Below, piece by piece: positions 9,319 to 18,215 of a stretch of 64,000 bases of DNA. The stretch comes from Salipiger pallidus. GTDB lineage: Bacteria > Pseudomonadota > Alphaproteobacteria > Rhodobacterales > Rhodobacteraceae. The notes under the pieces were generated by a model that saw only the letters and a program-made list of their open reading frames with translations, was not told the DNA's origin and did not search any database. Location: NCBI RefSeq assembly GCF_014643635.1, contig NZ_BMJV01000001.1, positions 248,001 to 312,000 of the forward strand, written 5' to 3'. Position numbers and translations under genes: made by a program. The number at the start of each line of letters is the position of its first letter. The first letter of the stretch is position 1.

Positions 9319-11256
9319 TCAGAAGTCTGCCCAGCCATCGCCGTTTGCAGCGACCGCGACCTTCGGACCGGGGCTGACCTTGGCGCTCTTTGCGTCCCAA
9401 GCCTTCATCTCATCCGACCAGGAGCTTGCCACGGGCGCCTGTTCCAGCAGGTTCTTCGAAGTGGCAACCTCTGCCGACGGACCGGTAGCCCCCCCTGCGC
9501 TATCGAACACATCGAGCGTTTCAGACAGGCGCTGCGCTTCGCTGTTGAGGCTCTGGCCGGCTGCATTCAGCTCTTCAACCACGGCCGCATTGTGCTGTGT
9601 CATGGCTTCAAGCTGCTGCATCCCGCTGTTGATCTCGCTCAGGCCGTCGGTCTGGCTGCGGACCGAAACCGCAATATGGGAAATAAGGCTGCCCAAAAGG
9701 TCCACCTGTTCGAGCATCTGCCCGAGCGATGCGCCGGTCTGCTGAACGAGGTTGCTGCCTTCCCGTACCTCGTCGTTGCTGGCGCGAATAAGGGTCTTGA
9801 TTTCCTGCGCCGCTTCGGCGGCGGTCTGAGCGAGGCTTCGCACTTCGGATGCCACAACTGCAAAACCGCGCCCGGCGTCGCCGGCACGCGCCGCTTCGAC
9901 CCCGGCGTTCAGCGCCAGAAGGTTGGTCTGGAATGCGATATCATCGATCGCGATGATGATATTGTTGATCTTGGACGAAGCATCTTCGATGCGGGCGATG
10001 GCTTCGATGGCACGGCCGAGGACCTGTTCGCTTTCGGCAGAAAGCCGGCGGCTGTTCGTGGCAACCTTGTCCGCCTTTTCGGCATTGTTGGCGATCTCGG
10101 TGCCAGTGCTTGCCAGCGCATCGAGAGACCCGGCGGATTTCTCGAGTGTGGCAGCCTGCTCTTCGACCCGGCGGGCAAGATCGTCGGAGGTAGACCCGAT
10201 TTCCGAGGCTGCCCCACGCACCCCGAAGGCAACTGCGCCAACCGCGTCCATCGCCTGTTGGAGGCTTTCCACCCCAGCGTTGAAGTCGGCCCGCAGTTCG
10301 GCATATTCGGGCGGCAGACTGACATCTTCGCCGATGCGCGCGCTCAGATCCCGGGCCGCCAGCTGTTCGAGACCTTCACGAAGGACCCGAACGGCGACTT
10401 CCTGCGACGCACGACGCTGTTCGAGTTCCGCGTCCTTCTGCCGCGACTGGATCAACTGGGAGCGAAAGCTGTCCACTGCCCGCGCCACGGTGCCGAGCTC
10501 GTCGGCACGGTGGCGGCAAGGCACGTCCTCCATAAGCTCACCCTCGGACATCTCGCGGATACGCTCTGAGATCTGGTGTAGAGGGCTGACATTGCGGCTC
10601 AGTAGCCACCAAAGGATGGCTGCCCCAAGGAACATCGCCACGCCGGCGGCAATCAGGCCGGTCAGCCGCGTTGACCACAGCTGTGCATCGACGACACTGC
10701 GATCGACGCCGACATAGAAAATACCAATGACATCACCGCTGCCCGACAAGATCGGCTCGTACACAGTGTAGTAGGGATTGCCGAGGATCACCGCTTCGCC
10801 GCGGAAGGTTTCTTCGTTCATCATCGAGGCGTGGACCGGGTTGGAGGTGCCAAGCCAAGTTCCAACGGCACGGTTGCCATCGGGCTTGATGATGTTGGTG
10901 GAAAGACGGATGAAATCACCTTCTTCGGGGACCCAGCCGAACACCGTTGCCGTTTCACCCGAGATCTGGCCCACCCTGTCGATCAGGGCATGGCCGGCCA
11001 GATCGGCAATGGCATTCCAACGCACCTCCTCGATCCGGCCAGCGTCATCATAATCGACCTCCACCCCGGGGAACTGCGACTGGAACTGATCGATCAGGAT
11101 TCTAAGGGATACATCCTGTTGCGCTTGTGCGGATTCCGACGCTGCCTGCCGCTCGGCCCTGTCGAACACGAACAGCAAGGACAGGCAGGTCACGAGCAAC
11201 AGAAACGTCAGGCTGGCCATAAGCCTTGCCTTGATGGAGGTCCGGAGGAGTTTCAT
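9319..11256 (-). CDS. Methyl-accepting chemotaxis protein
   Basis: The 645-aa transducer starts at ATG 11256 ([16 protein letters not shown]). TM1 is at about residues 8-30. A periplasmic Cache-like ligand domain (~40-185; contains [17 protein letters not shown]) is followed by TM2 (~190-212, [17 protein letters not shown]), HAMP and a second HAMP-like region (~213-365). The signalling domain has the conserved hairpin tip [23 protein letters not shown] and the following [11 protein letters not shown]. The tail ends GDGWADF. It would relay ligand binding to CheA/CheW. Its position between purS and purQ is unusual, since those genes are normally adjacent in relatives. A terminator after purS implies it has its own promoter. 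Confidence 0.95.
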   Translation of the reverse strand: MKLLRTSIKARLMASLTFLLLVTCLSLLFVFDRAERQAASESAQAQQDVSLRILIDQFQSQFPGVEVDYDDAGRIEEVRWNAIADLAGHALIDRVGQISGETATVFGWVPEEGDFIRLSTNIIKPDGNRAVGTWLGTSNPVHASMMNEETFRGEAVILGNPYYTVYEPILSGSGDVIGIFYVGVDRSVVDAQLWSTRLTGLIAAGVAMFLGAAILWWLLSRNVSPLHQISERIREMSEGELMEDVPCRHRADELGTVARAVDSFRSQLIQSRQKDAELEQRRASQEVAVRVLREGLEQLAARDLSARIGEDVSLPPEYAELRADFNAGVESLQQAMDAVGAVAFGVRGAASEIGSTSDDLARRVEEQAATLEKSAGSLDALASTGTEIANNAEKADKVATNSRRLSAESEQVLGRAIEAIARIEDASSKINNIIIAIDDIAFQTNLLALNAGVEAARAGDAGRGFAVVASEVRSLAQTAAEAAQEIKTLIRASNDEVREGSNLVQQTGASLGQMLEQVDLLGSLISHIAVSVRSQTDGLSEINSGMQQLEAMTQHNAAVVEELNAAGQSLNSEAQRLSETLDVFDSAGGATGPSAEVATSKNLLEQAPVASSWSDEMKAWDAKSAKVSPGPKVAVAANGDGWADF

Positions 11257-11377
11257 GGGCTGGCGCGCTCCTGGGCAGGTGGTTTTCCTGCTGGGTAACG
11301 CCAAGCCATGAATGGAAGCTGAAGATTCAGCCTTCTAAGGAAAATTCCGTCCGCTTTACCACTAGCCACCACGAGCA

Positions 11378-11407
11378 AAACGGCCCGCACCTGCGCGCGG
11401 GCCGTTT
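11378..11407 (-). terminator. Intrinsic terminator after purS
   Basis: An 11-bp perfect stem, AAACGGCCCGC (11378-11388) with GCGGGCCGTTT (11397-11407), and an 8-nt loop. On the minus strand it ends in GTTTTGCTC, giving a short U-tract. It lies 33 nt after the purS stop and would separate purC-purS transcripts from the chemotaxis gene. Confidence 0.75.
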
Positions 11408-11439
11408 CAGAAGATTGGAGCCGTCCGATCCGGCACGGA

Positions 11440-11670
11440 TCAGAGCAATTCGATCCGGTAGCTTTCGATGACCGTGTTGGCGAGCAGCTTCTCGCACATC
11501 TCGGCCACGTCCGCCTCGCTGGAGCCGTCCGCAAGATCGAGCTCAATGACCTTGCCCTGCCGAACACCGCTGACGCCGTCGAAGCCCAGCCCGTGCAGGG
11601 CGTGCTTCACGGCCTCTCCCTGCGGATCGAGGACCCCGTCCTTGAGCATCACATGCACCCGTGCCTTCAT
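11440..11670 (-). CDS. purS: Phosphoribosylformylglycinamidine synthase subunit PurS
   Basis: The 76-aa PurS subunit of the PurL-PurQ-PurS FGAM synthase bridges PurL and PurQ. It starts MKARVHVMLKDGVLDPQGEAV, with the family's VLDPQG..V..ALH.LGF signature, and ends TVIESYRIELL (canonical ENY.IE). It has the usual family length of ~80 aa. It lies 92 nt after purC and is probably co-transcribed with it, followed by a strong terminator. Confidence 0.95.
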   Translation of the reverse strand: MKARVHVMLKDGVLDPQGEAVKHALHGLGFDGVSGVRQGKVIELDLADGSSEADVAEMCEKLLANTVIESYRIELL

Positions 11671-11762
11671 GGCGTTCTCTCCGTAATCCCTGCGAAGGAC
11701 CCCTGCCCCTCGTCTTTCCGATAATTGCCCGTCCGCCGTATCAATGACGAACGGGCCTCAAG

Positions 11763-12524
11763 TCAGTTGATGAGCTTGGGCTTGACCGCGTGGGTCGCCT
11801 GTTTCGGCATCACGCCAAGGCGCTGCGCCACTTCCGTATAGGCGTCGGTGAGCGAGCCCAGATCGCGGCGGAACACGTCCTTGTCGAGCTTCTGGCCGGT
11901 TTCCATGTCCCAAAGGCGCATGGAGTCGGGCGAAATCTCGTCCGCGAGGATCAGGCGCTGGTAATCACCATCGTAGACGCGGCCGATCTCGATCTTGAAG
12001 TCCACCAGCTTGATACCGACGCCATACATCAGGCCCGACAGATAGTCGTTGACGCGCAGCGACAGGCTCAGGATGTCGTCCATGTCCTGCTGGCTGGCCC
12101 AGCCGAAGGCAGCGATATGCTCTTCGGTGACCAGCGGATCGCCCAGCTTGTCGTCCTTGTAGCAGTATTCCACGATGGGACGCGGCAGCGGCATGCCTTC
12201 CTCGAGCCCAAGGCGCTTGGCCATCGAACCGGCCGCGATGTTGCGCACGATCACCTCGAGCGGAACGATCTCGCAGGCGCGGACCAGCTGCTCGCGCATG
12301 TTGAGGCGCTTGATGAAGTGGGTGGGAACACCGATGGTGTTCAGCCCGGTCATGAAGAACTCGGACAGGCGGTTGTTGAGCACGCCCTTGCCTTCGATCA
12401 CGTCCTTCTTCTGGGCGTTGAAGGCGGTCGCATCGTCCTTGAAGTACTGCACGATGGTCCCCGGTTCGGGGCCTTCATACAGAATCTTCGCCTTGCCTTC
12501 GTAGATCTTCTTGCGGCGTGCCAT
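11763..12524 (-). CDS. purC: SAICAR synthetase PurC
   Basis: The 253-aa phosphoribosylaminoimidazole-succinocarboxamide synthase ligates aspartate to CAIR using ATP in purine biosynthesis. Family motifs are the N-terminal [14 protein letters not shown] (nucleotide-binding loop), [26 protein letters not shown], and [12 protein letters not shown]...[16 protein letters not shown]. The length is typical. It is the first gene of the purC-purS unit; the upstream 420 bp contain no other supportable gene, so its promoter should lie there. Confidence 0.96.
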   Translation of the reverse strand: MARRKKIYEGKAKILYEGPEPGTIVQYFKDDATAFNAQKKDVIEGKGVLNNRLSEFFMTGLNTIGVPTHFIKRLNMREQLVRACEIVPLEVIVRNIAAGSMAKRLGLEEGMPLPRPIVEYCYKDDKLGDPLVTEEHIAAFGWASQQDMDDILSLSLRVNDYLSGLMYGVGIKLVDFKIEIGRVYDGDYQRLILADEISPDSMRLWDMETGQKLDKDVFRRDLGSLTDAYTEVAQRLGVMPKQATHAVKPKLIN

Positions 12525-12946
12525 GAGAATCCTTTCGCAACAGCCTGAGCAATCGGCCCGGCGTCCTTACCGGCCCTATAAATCATGGCTCGCGCGCTCG
12601 CAAGCGGCGGTATGAGCGGAAGAGGACGGCGTTACACCATGGCCTGGCTGCGACGCACCGCCGGGGCCAACGACTGAACGCCTTTGCGATACGGCAGCAG
12701 CCCCGGCCCGTTCCGTGCGGAAAGACGGGAAAGGCGCCCGGCGGCGGGCCAAAGGCAGCGGGGCGCCATTCCTTGAGGGCAGCCCGAAACATTGCACAAT
12801 CGTACCGGTGCAGTGATCTTGCTGTCCTGGCGGTGCCGGAAATCCGGTCGCACCTTGGCACAAGGATGACCGTCTCGGACGATTTAAGTCAAAACCCGGT
12901 TGGCATTGCGCGCGAAGCCCCTGATCGCCCGGGGCCTGTGCGGCGG
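12525..12946. other. Intergenic region, promoter side of purC and 3' side of the kinase gene
   Basis: 422 bp with only Arg/Pro-rich shadow frames. A GCCCC/GGGGC inverted repeat near 12917-12935 lies just beyond the stop of the kinase gene and could be a weak terminator; it has no T-run. Confidence 0.45.
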
Positions 12947-14224
12947 TCATACCGCCATGACGATATCCGCGCGCAGCCCACCCAGTGTCTCGCTTTGTCC
13001 AAGCCGCAAAACCCCGCCATGCGAGCGGGCGATGTCCGCCGCGATGGCGAGCCCCAGTCCCACGCCGCTTCCCTTGTCCTGATTGCGCGACGGGTCGAGC
13101 CGCACGAATGGCCGCAACGCGTCCTCGCGCTGTTCATGCGCAATGCCGGGTCCGTCATCCTCGACCCTCAGGCGCAGGCTCTTGTCGGTGAGTGTCACCG
13201 ACACTTCGCAGTGTGTGCCGTACCGCACCGCATTGCCGATGAGGTTGTCGAGAGCCCGGCGCATGGAGGTGGGCTTCAGCATCACCTGCCCCTCGCCCTC
13301 CACCTGCGCCAGCGTCACGTCCTGCCCGGCGCGCTGGCGGTCCTCGACCACCGCCTGGACCAGTGACACCGGAGACACCATTTCGGCCGGCCCCGACTGA
13401 CCATCCCCACGCGCGAAATCGAGAAACGCGTCGATCAGCCGCTGCATGTCCTCCACGTCACGCTCCAGCGGCTCGCGATCTTCGTCGTCGAGCATCGACA
13501 GCCCCAGCCGCAGCCGGGTGATCGGGGTGCGCAGATCATGACTTACCCCGGACAGCATCATCGTGCGCTGTTCAATCTGCCGCTCGATCCGGTTGCGCAT
13601 GTCGAGAAACGCACTGCCCGCCGCCCGCACTTCGACCGCACCCGAGGGTGAATAGGGGATCTGCCGCCCCCGTCCAAAGGCTTCGGCGGCTTCGGCAAGC
13701 CGGGTTATGGGCCGCAGCTGGTTGCGCAGGTAGAGAAAGGCGATCACCGTCATCACCACGCCGAACACCATCATGTTCACGAAAAGCTGGTGCGCATTGG
13801 TGGGGGACGCCCTGCGCCGCGCCGTCTCGACCAGCCAGATCCCGTCCGCCCGGCGCACGTAAACCGCAAGTGCCGTGTCATCGGGCAACATGATACGTTC
13901 GGTTCCGGCAATGGACCGATCCAGCGTGCGCCGTACCACGAGACCCGAGAAATCGTACCACCTCCGCTCGTCCGCCGCGGGCAGCGCCGCTTCGGTCACC
14001 TGCCTGACATCAAGGTCGAGCGGCCGTGCCAGTTCGGGCCGCGACAGCGCGAGGGTGATCTCCCGCGCCAGCTCGCGGCTCATCTGGCTCGAGACGTCCT
14101 CGAAGTGGCGCTGCACGAAGACCACGGACACCACGAGCTGCAGCGTGACGACCGGCAGCAGCAGGATCAGCGCGGCCCGACCATAGAGCCCGCGCGGCAT
14201 ATAGCGTTTGAGCCATTGGAACAT
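12947..14224 (-). CDS. EnvZ/OmpB-type sensor histidine kinase
   Basis: The 425-aa kinase starts at ATG 14224 (MFQWLKRYMPRGLYGRAAL), the usual start for this group; longer upstream frames run into the divergent gene. TM1 is at ~15-38, a short periplasmic sensor region at ~40-145, TM2 at ~148-168 (MMVFGVVMTVIAFLYLRNQL), then HAMP. HisKA follows with the phospho-His at residue 229 (SGVSHDLRTPITRLRL). HATPase_c has N box NLIGNAVRYG, G1 DDGPGI and G2 GVGLGLAIAADI. No OmpR-like regulator is adjacent, so its partner is outside the window or elsewhere. The start is only 43 bp from the divergent hydrolase gene. Confidence 0.92.
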   Translation of the reverse strand: MFQWLKRYMPRGLYGRAALILLLPVVTLQLVVSVVFVQRHFEDVSSQMSRELAREITLALSRPELARPLDLDVRQVTEAALPAADERRWYDFSGLVVRRTLDRSIAGTERIMLPDDTALAVYVRRADGIWLVETARRRASPTNAHQLFVNMMVFGVVMTVIAFLYLRNQLRPITRLAEAAEAFGRGRQIPYSPSGAVEVRAAGSAFLDMRNRIERQIEQRTMMLSGVSHDLRTPITRLRLGLSMLDDEDREPLERDVEDMQRLIDAFLDFARGDGQSGPAEMVSPVSLVQAVVEDRQRAGQDVTLAQVEGEGQVMLKPTSMRRALDNLIGNAVRYGTHCEVSVTLTDKSLRLRVEDDGPGIAHEQREDALRPFVRLDPSRNQDKGSGVGLGLAIAADIARSHGGVLRLGQSETLGGLRADIVMAV

Positions 14225-14267
14225 GTTGGCTACCTCTTCGATGACAGGACGCAGGAAAGACCCGAAG

Positions 14268-15182
14268 ATGCAGGACCCGCAACCCGATTTCGCCCCCATG
14301 CCCGGCATTGCTCAAGAGCTTGCCCCCGGGCTGAGGCGTATTCTGGCCCCGAACCCGTCGGCGATGACCTTCCGCGGGACCAACACCTACCTTGTCGGAG
14401 AGCGCGCCGTCGCGGTGATCGATCCCGGCCCCGACCTGCCGGAGCATCTGGGCGCGATCCTCGCGGCCCTAGGTCCGGGCCAGCACGTGAGCCACATCTT
14501 CGTCAGCCATGCCCATCTCGACCATTCCCCGCTGGCCGCCCGTCTGTCGCAAGCCGCCGGTGCGCCGGTATTGGCCTACGGCGATGCGCGCGCGGGTCGC
14601 TCTGCGGCCATGGAGAAGCTGTCCCGCAGCGGCCTTGTCGGAGGTGGCGAAGGCGTCGATCACGCATTCGCGCCTGACCGGCTGCTCGTTGATGGCCAGG
14701 TCGTCGAAGGAGATGGCTGGTGCCTTGAAGCACTGTACACACCTGGCCACTTCGGCAACCACATGGCTTTTGCGTGGAACGACACCCTGTTCTGTGGAGA
14801 TCTCGTGATGGGCTGGGCCACGTCCCTGGTATCGCCTCCGGACGGAGACCTCACGGCCTTCATGTCATCGCTCGAGCGCCTGCGGTCGCGCAACTGGCGC
14901 ATCCTACACCCCGGCCACGGCGCTCCGGTCTCCCGTCCCCGGGCCCGGATCACCGAACTGCTGTTGCACCGCGAGAAGCGCGGTGCCCAGATACTCAGGG
15001 CCCTGACCGAGCGGCCAGCAACCGCCTCCGAACTCGCGACTGCGATCTACACTGAAACGCCCCCGGCCCTGCTGCCGGCCGCGAGCCGCAATGTCTTGGC
15101 GCATCTGCTTGATCTGCACGCCCGCGGTGCCGTCCGCTGCGTTGAGCAACTGGGAGAAAATGCCCGCTTTACGGTGACTTGA
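14268..15182 (+). CDS. Metallo-beta-lactamase-fold hydrolase (LACTB2-like)
   Basis: The 304-aa MBL-fold enzyme starts at ATG 14268 (MQDPQPDFAPMPG), with a later ATG at 14298 also possible. The zinc motif HxHxDH is H81-H83-D85-H86 (SHAHLDHS). The third His lies in LYTPGHFGNHM, the bridging Asp in LFCGDLVMGWA, and the last His in LHPGHGAP. The C-terminal ~70 residues form the helical winged-helix-like extension of the LACTB2/ribonuclease-like MBL group. The substrate cannot be read from sequence; RNA or thioester/lactone hydrolysis are possibilities. It shares a 43-bp divergent promoter region with the kinase gene. Confidence 0.85.
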   Translation: MQDPQPDFAPMPGIAQELAPGLRRILAPNPSAMTFRGTNTYLVGERAVAVIDPGPDLPEHLGAILAALGPGQHVSHIFVSHAHLDHSPLAARLSQAAGAPVLAYGDARAGRSAAMEKLSRSGLVGGGEGVDHAFAPDRLLVDGQVVEGDGWCLEALYTPGHFGNHMAFAWNDTLFCGDLVMGWATSLVSPPDGDLTAFMSSLERLRSRNWRILHPGHGAPVSRPRARITELLLHREKRGAQILRALTERPATASELATAIYTETPPALLPAASRNVLAHLLDLHARGAVRCVEQLGENARFTVT

Positions 15183-15323
15183 GAGGAAAATCGAAAAACA
15201 TTCAAAAAAGTTCGAAAACCCTCTGGACGCCCCTGAACCCGATTGCTATACGCCCCACACACCGCAGGACGCGGCGCCACGGACCCTCACGGATCACACG
15301 GCAAAGCGCTCCAACGCAAAAGT

Positions 15324-15398
15324 TCCGGCGTAGCTCAGCGGTAGAGCAGTTGACTGTTAATCAATTGGTCGTAGGTTCGATCCCTACCGCCGGAGCCA
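15324..15398 (+). tRNA. tRNA-Asn (GTT)
   Basis: 75 nt including encoded CCA. The acceptor stem TCCGGCG/CGCCGGA pairs perfectly, the D-arm contains AGCTCAGCGGTAGAGC, the anticodon loop CTGTTAA carries GTT, and the T-arm is GTAGG-TTCGATC-CCTAC. The discriminator is G. Its 3' end overlaps the attL repeat of the island, and the tRNA remains intact. Confidence 0.98.
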
Positions 15399-15401
15399 AT
15401 T
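15382..15401 (+). repeat. attL: 20-bp direct repeat at the tRNA-Asn 3' end
   Basis: CCCTACCGCCGGAGCCAATT covers the T-arm 3' strand, acceptor strand, CCA and 3 nt beyond. An identical 20-mer is at 40403-40422. Identity stops at both ends (T versus G before, C versus T after). Integration into tRNA 3' ends is the usual target of tyrosine recombinases such as the one encoded next door. Confidence 0.93.
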
Positions 15402-15464
15402 CACCCACTAAGCCGTTGATAATCAAGGCATAGGCTGAATTTGGCAAGTACGGTGTCACACAGC

Positions 15465-15475
15465 ACTGTAGCACA
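15465..15475 (+). promoter_or_regulatory. Candidate integrase arm-type site near attL
   Basis: ACTGTAGCACA lies 64 bp inside attL and recurs exactly once near attR, as part of a perfect inverted repeat. Shared motifs inside both ends of an island are a feature of arm-type integrase or excisionase sites. This is inference from position and identity only. Confidence 0.4.
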
Positions 15476-15522
15476 AGTTCCTGAAATGCGGGTCGCTCGT
15501 CTCCACTCCTGGAGGCCCCATC

Positions 15523-17388
15523 TTGGCGACCACCCCTTACCTCCTACAACGCGGCTCCACCTGGAGCTGGCGTCGGCGTGTGCCTGAGTTTTCCACAAAA
15601 ACCCGACATTGGCAGCTGTCTCTGCGCACCAAGGACCGGTCGATCGCGTGTATCATCGCACGCAGATTGAACTACGAGTGCGACCGGATGCTGGATGCAA
15701 TCACCGATGGAAAGCTGACCACCGCCCAGGCCAAGGCCTGGCTGACCTCAGTTGTGCGCAGCGAGCTTGACCGCATCGAGCGTCAGCGCATGATCAGCCG
15801 GATGGACCCGGTGGGCTCATCCGAAGAGGACCGGCGTCTCGATTGGGCGACGGCGCGCGCCTGGTCCCACCTGGCGAGCAAGGGACTGCATCCGGAGCTC
15901 TCCGCTCACGACCGACGCACCGTACTTAACGAAGGTTCAAGCGAAGCAGATATCGCGTCTCTAGAGACCATGCTTGGCGTCCTGTCGCGCGATGTGCTGT
16001 CCGAAGCGGGCGTCAACAAGATGCTTCGCGCCGCGCGGGACAGCATTCAAACGGCTACAGGCGAGACCTTGAACCCTACGGCCGAGACGATTCTCTCTCT
16101 TCGGCAACTGCTGCTGGCCGGAAAGGCCGCGGCCTGGTCCGCATCTGAAGGTCGGGAAGATCCGAGCCTTGAACAAGCGCGCGCCCTTGCGCGGGAAATC
16201 CTCGACGGTACGCCTGCCGAGAACACCGAACCCGGAGAGCCCCTTCACATCTCCGGGGAAACCACACTGATCGAGGCACCTACCCCACCTCAAGTCTCAG
16301 CCCAAAGGCCAGATTTCAGTTTCGATCCGGACATTGTCGCGCTCGTAGAGCGCATCAACGCCGAGAAGGACCGCGAGCATATCAAGGAAGACACCAGAAA
16401 GCAGCTTTCATCGCAGGCGCACCTCTTCGTCAAGGCTACGGGCATCACCGATGTTCGGGATATTACGCAGGGCCATCTCAAGTTCTACAAATCGGTCCTG
16501 CAACGCCTTCCGACGAGCTACGGGAAAAGCGCAAGGGATGCAGACAGGACTATCGATGAGCTTCTTGCACGCGCCGAGGATCTTCCCGAAAAGAAAGTCG
16601 GCCTCTCGCCTCGAACGATCAACGGCCACCTGGACCGGTTCAAGCTCATCTTCCAGTTCGCCAAAAGCGAAAGCATCGCGATTTCGGACTCGATCGAACT
16701 CGGCCTGCTCCGCGTGCGGGAAGAAAAGCGCAACCGCGACAAGCGCGAAGCCTTCACCCTGCCGGAACTCCAGCAGGTCTTCCGGCATCCGATCTGGACG
16801 GGGTGCAGGTCAACATCGCGGCGCCATGAGCGCGGCAACATCGTGAAGGCGGATGGGCTCTACTGGGGACCTATCCTGGCTGGCTACAGTGGCGCCCGGC
16901 GGGAGGAGGTTCTCGGGCTGGAACCCCGCGATGTCGTGTCCGTCGACGGCATTCCCTGCTACCACATCCGCGACAACATGCACCGCGGGGTCAAGACCTT
17001 CAGTTCGGAGCGCCTGGTTCCGATTCACGCGCATCTGATCGAACTGGGCTTTCTCAGGCATGTCGACGACATGCGCATGCGCGGTGCCACGGCCCTCTTC
17101 CCCGAATTGATCGCGACAAATGATAGCCAGTCCTTCGGTGACAAGATCTATTACAACTGGGCGAAGGCGCTGGTGTTGCAGCTGGACGGCAACCCCAGGG
17201 AACTCTGCTTCCACTCGTTCCGCCATTATGCCATTGCCCACCTGAAGGAGTTGCCCGAGGTCAGCGAGAAGCAGCGCCGTGACCTGGTCGGGCACAGCGG
17301 CGGTGACGTGCATGACGAGCAATATGATGTCGCCACGTCGATGACCGTGATGAGTGGCGTGGTCGCGAAGCTTCCGCGATTGTTCTGA
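15523..17388 (+). CDS. Tyrosine-type site-specific integrase of the island
   Basis: The 621-aa recombinase has an N-terminal SAM-like/DUF6538-type segment (YLLQRGSTWSWRRRVP), a long middle region, a core-binding domain (~270-410) and a C-terminal catalytic domain. Catalytic residues are R459 (GYSGARREEV), H564 and R567 (HSFRHYA), H591 (LVGHSGG) and the nucleophile Y601 (DEQYD). It is longer than lambda-type integrases, as is common for island integrases in alphaproteobacteria. It should catalyse recombination between the two 20-bp att repeats. The start ATG at 15523 has TGGAGG just upstream. The gene reads away from the tRNA. Confidence 0.93.
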   Translation: MATTPYLLQRGSTWSWRRRVPEFSTKTRHWQLSLRTKDRSIACIIARRLNYECDRMLDAITDGKLTTAQAKAWLTSVVRSELDRIERQRMISRMDPVGSSEEDRRLDWATARAWSHLASKGLHPELSAHDRRTVLNEGSSEADIASLETMLGVLSRDVLSEAGVNKMLRAARDSIQTATGETLNPTAETILSLRQLLLAGKAAAWSASEGREDPSLEQARALAREILDGTPAENTEPGEPLHISGETTLIEAPTPPQVSAQRPDFSFDPDIVALVERINAEKDREHIKEDTRKQLSSQAHLFVKATGITDVRDITQGHLKFYKSVLQRLPTSYGKSARDADRTIDELLARAEDLPEKKVGLSPRTINGHLDRFKLIFQFAKSESIAISDSIELGLLRVREEKRNRDKREAFTLPELQQVFRHPIWTGCRSTSRRHERGNIVKADGLYWGPILAGYSGARREEVLGLEPRDVVSVDGIPCYHIRDNMHRGVKTFSSERLVPIHAHLIELGFLRHVDDMRMRGATALFPELIATNDSQSFGDKIYYNWAKALVLQLDGNPRELCFHSFRHYAIAHLKELPEVSEKQRRDLVGHSGGDVHDEQYDVATSMTVMSGVVAKLPRLF

Positions 17389-17933
17389 CGCGCTGACGAG
17401 ATCACTGCCTGGCGGGCCTACCGAACATGATTACGAATGGCGCGGATCGTCGCATCAGGATCAGAAAACCATTTTCGACATATCGGATGCTTCGGCTCGT
17501 GATTGCCCGCCCGGGGGGCCCTCCGCCCTAGGTTCTTTCGCGCGCAAGTCTCCCGTGGGTCGCGCGCAAGTGTTCCTTGCTCGACCCGAAGCGACAATTG
17601 CGATCCGATAAACATGTTAGGCATGGCCAGTCTGGTCTCCGAGCCCCTTGGGCGGAAAGTACGGAATTCCCGTCAAGGTCAACTCAGCCGGTGCTTGGCA
17701 GGCGCTTCACAGTCCACTCGGCGCACCAGGCCCGCACGGTTATCCACATAATAGCGACATGAGACGGCCTCGTGCTAGCATTCGGGCGTGCTGGGGAATC
17801 CTGCAGCAATTACAATGTCGGACAGAATAGCTGCCAAAGGAACAACCACGTTGACTGACAACCAGGCCATCATCTGCGCCCGCACCGGCCCTACGTTCCC
17901 CCAGATCATCGGTCACCCTGACGGGGGGCGCGC
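17389..17933. other. Intergenic region upstream of mob genes, candidate oriT
   Basis: 545 bp without a convincing gene, directly upstream of the MobC-like and relaxase genes, where oriT is usually found. It contains a 12-bp direct repeat TCGCGCGCAAGT (17538-17549 and 17560-17571, 22-bp period) and a perfect DnaA-box-like TTATCCACA (17739-17747). A 28-codon TTG-started frame (17851-17937) overlaps the mobC start as ATGA and could be a coupled leader; this is weak. No nic site can be pinpointed by eye. Confidence 0.4.
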
Positions 17934-18212
17934 ATGACCGCCCGGCGGGACAAGCTCGTGAAGGTGCGCTTCTCACAGGAGGAGTTTGCGCTGCTGGAAA
18001 CGCTGCGCCGGACCGCGGGATCGGAGGGCCGCTCTGTATTCATCCGCAGACGGACTCTGGAACCCGAAATCGGCACACGGGCGATCGCGGATCTTATCGG
18101 TCAGGTCGGTGTGACGCTGAACACCGAAGATATCGCTCCCAAACAGCTCGACCACTTGGCGCTTCTCCTCGACGGGCTCACGCAAGAGCTCCGCAGGGTT
18201 AAGAAAAGCTGA
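17934..18212 (+). CDS. MobC-like plasmid mobilization/relaxosome accessory protein
   Basis: The 92-aa basic N-terminal protein begins MTARRDKLVKVRFSQEEFALLE. The 'K-V-R-F-S-x-E-E' strand followed by helices (LRRTAGSEGRSVFIRRRTL) is a ribbon-helix-helix/MobC-type DNA-binding fold. Family members bind oriT near nic and help the relaxase. It is 3 bp upstream of the relaxase gene, so the two are probably translated together. Confidence 0.7.
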   Translation: MTARRDKLVKVRFSQEEFALLETLRRTAGSEGRSVFIRRRTLEPEIGTRAIADLIGQVGVTLNTEDIAPKQLDHLALLLDGLTQELRRVKKS

Positions 18213-18215
18213 TCG

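Noticed and set aside
9105-9338. Reading frames through the heptamer array (repeating KPQAASR or LAACGLR peptides), and an 834-codon plus-strand frame over the same area
   Set aside because: The peptide periodicity is a direct result of the 7-bp repeat; the rest of each frame lies antisense to dctB, purQ and the chemotaxis gene and is not protein-like.
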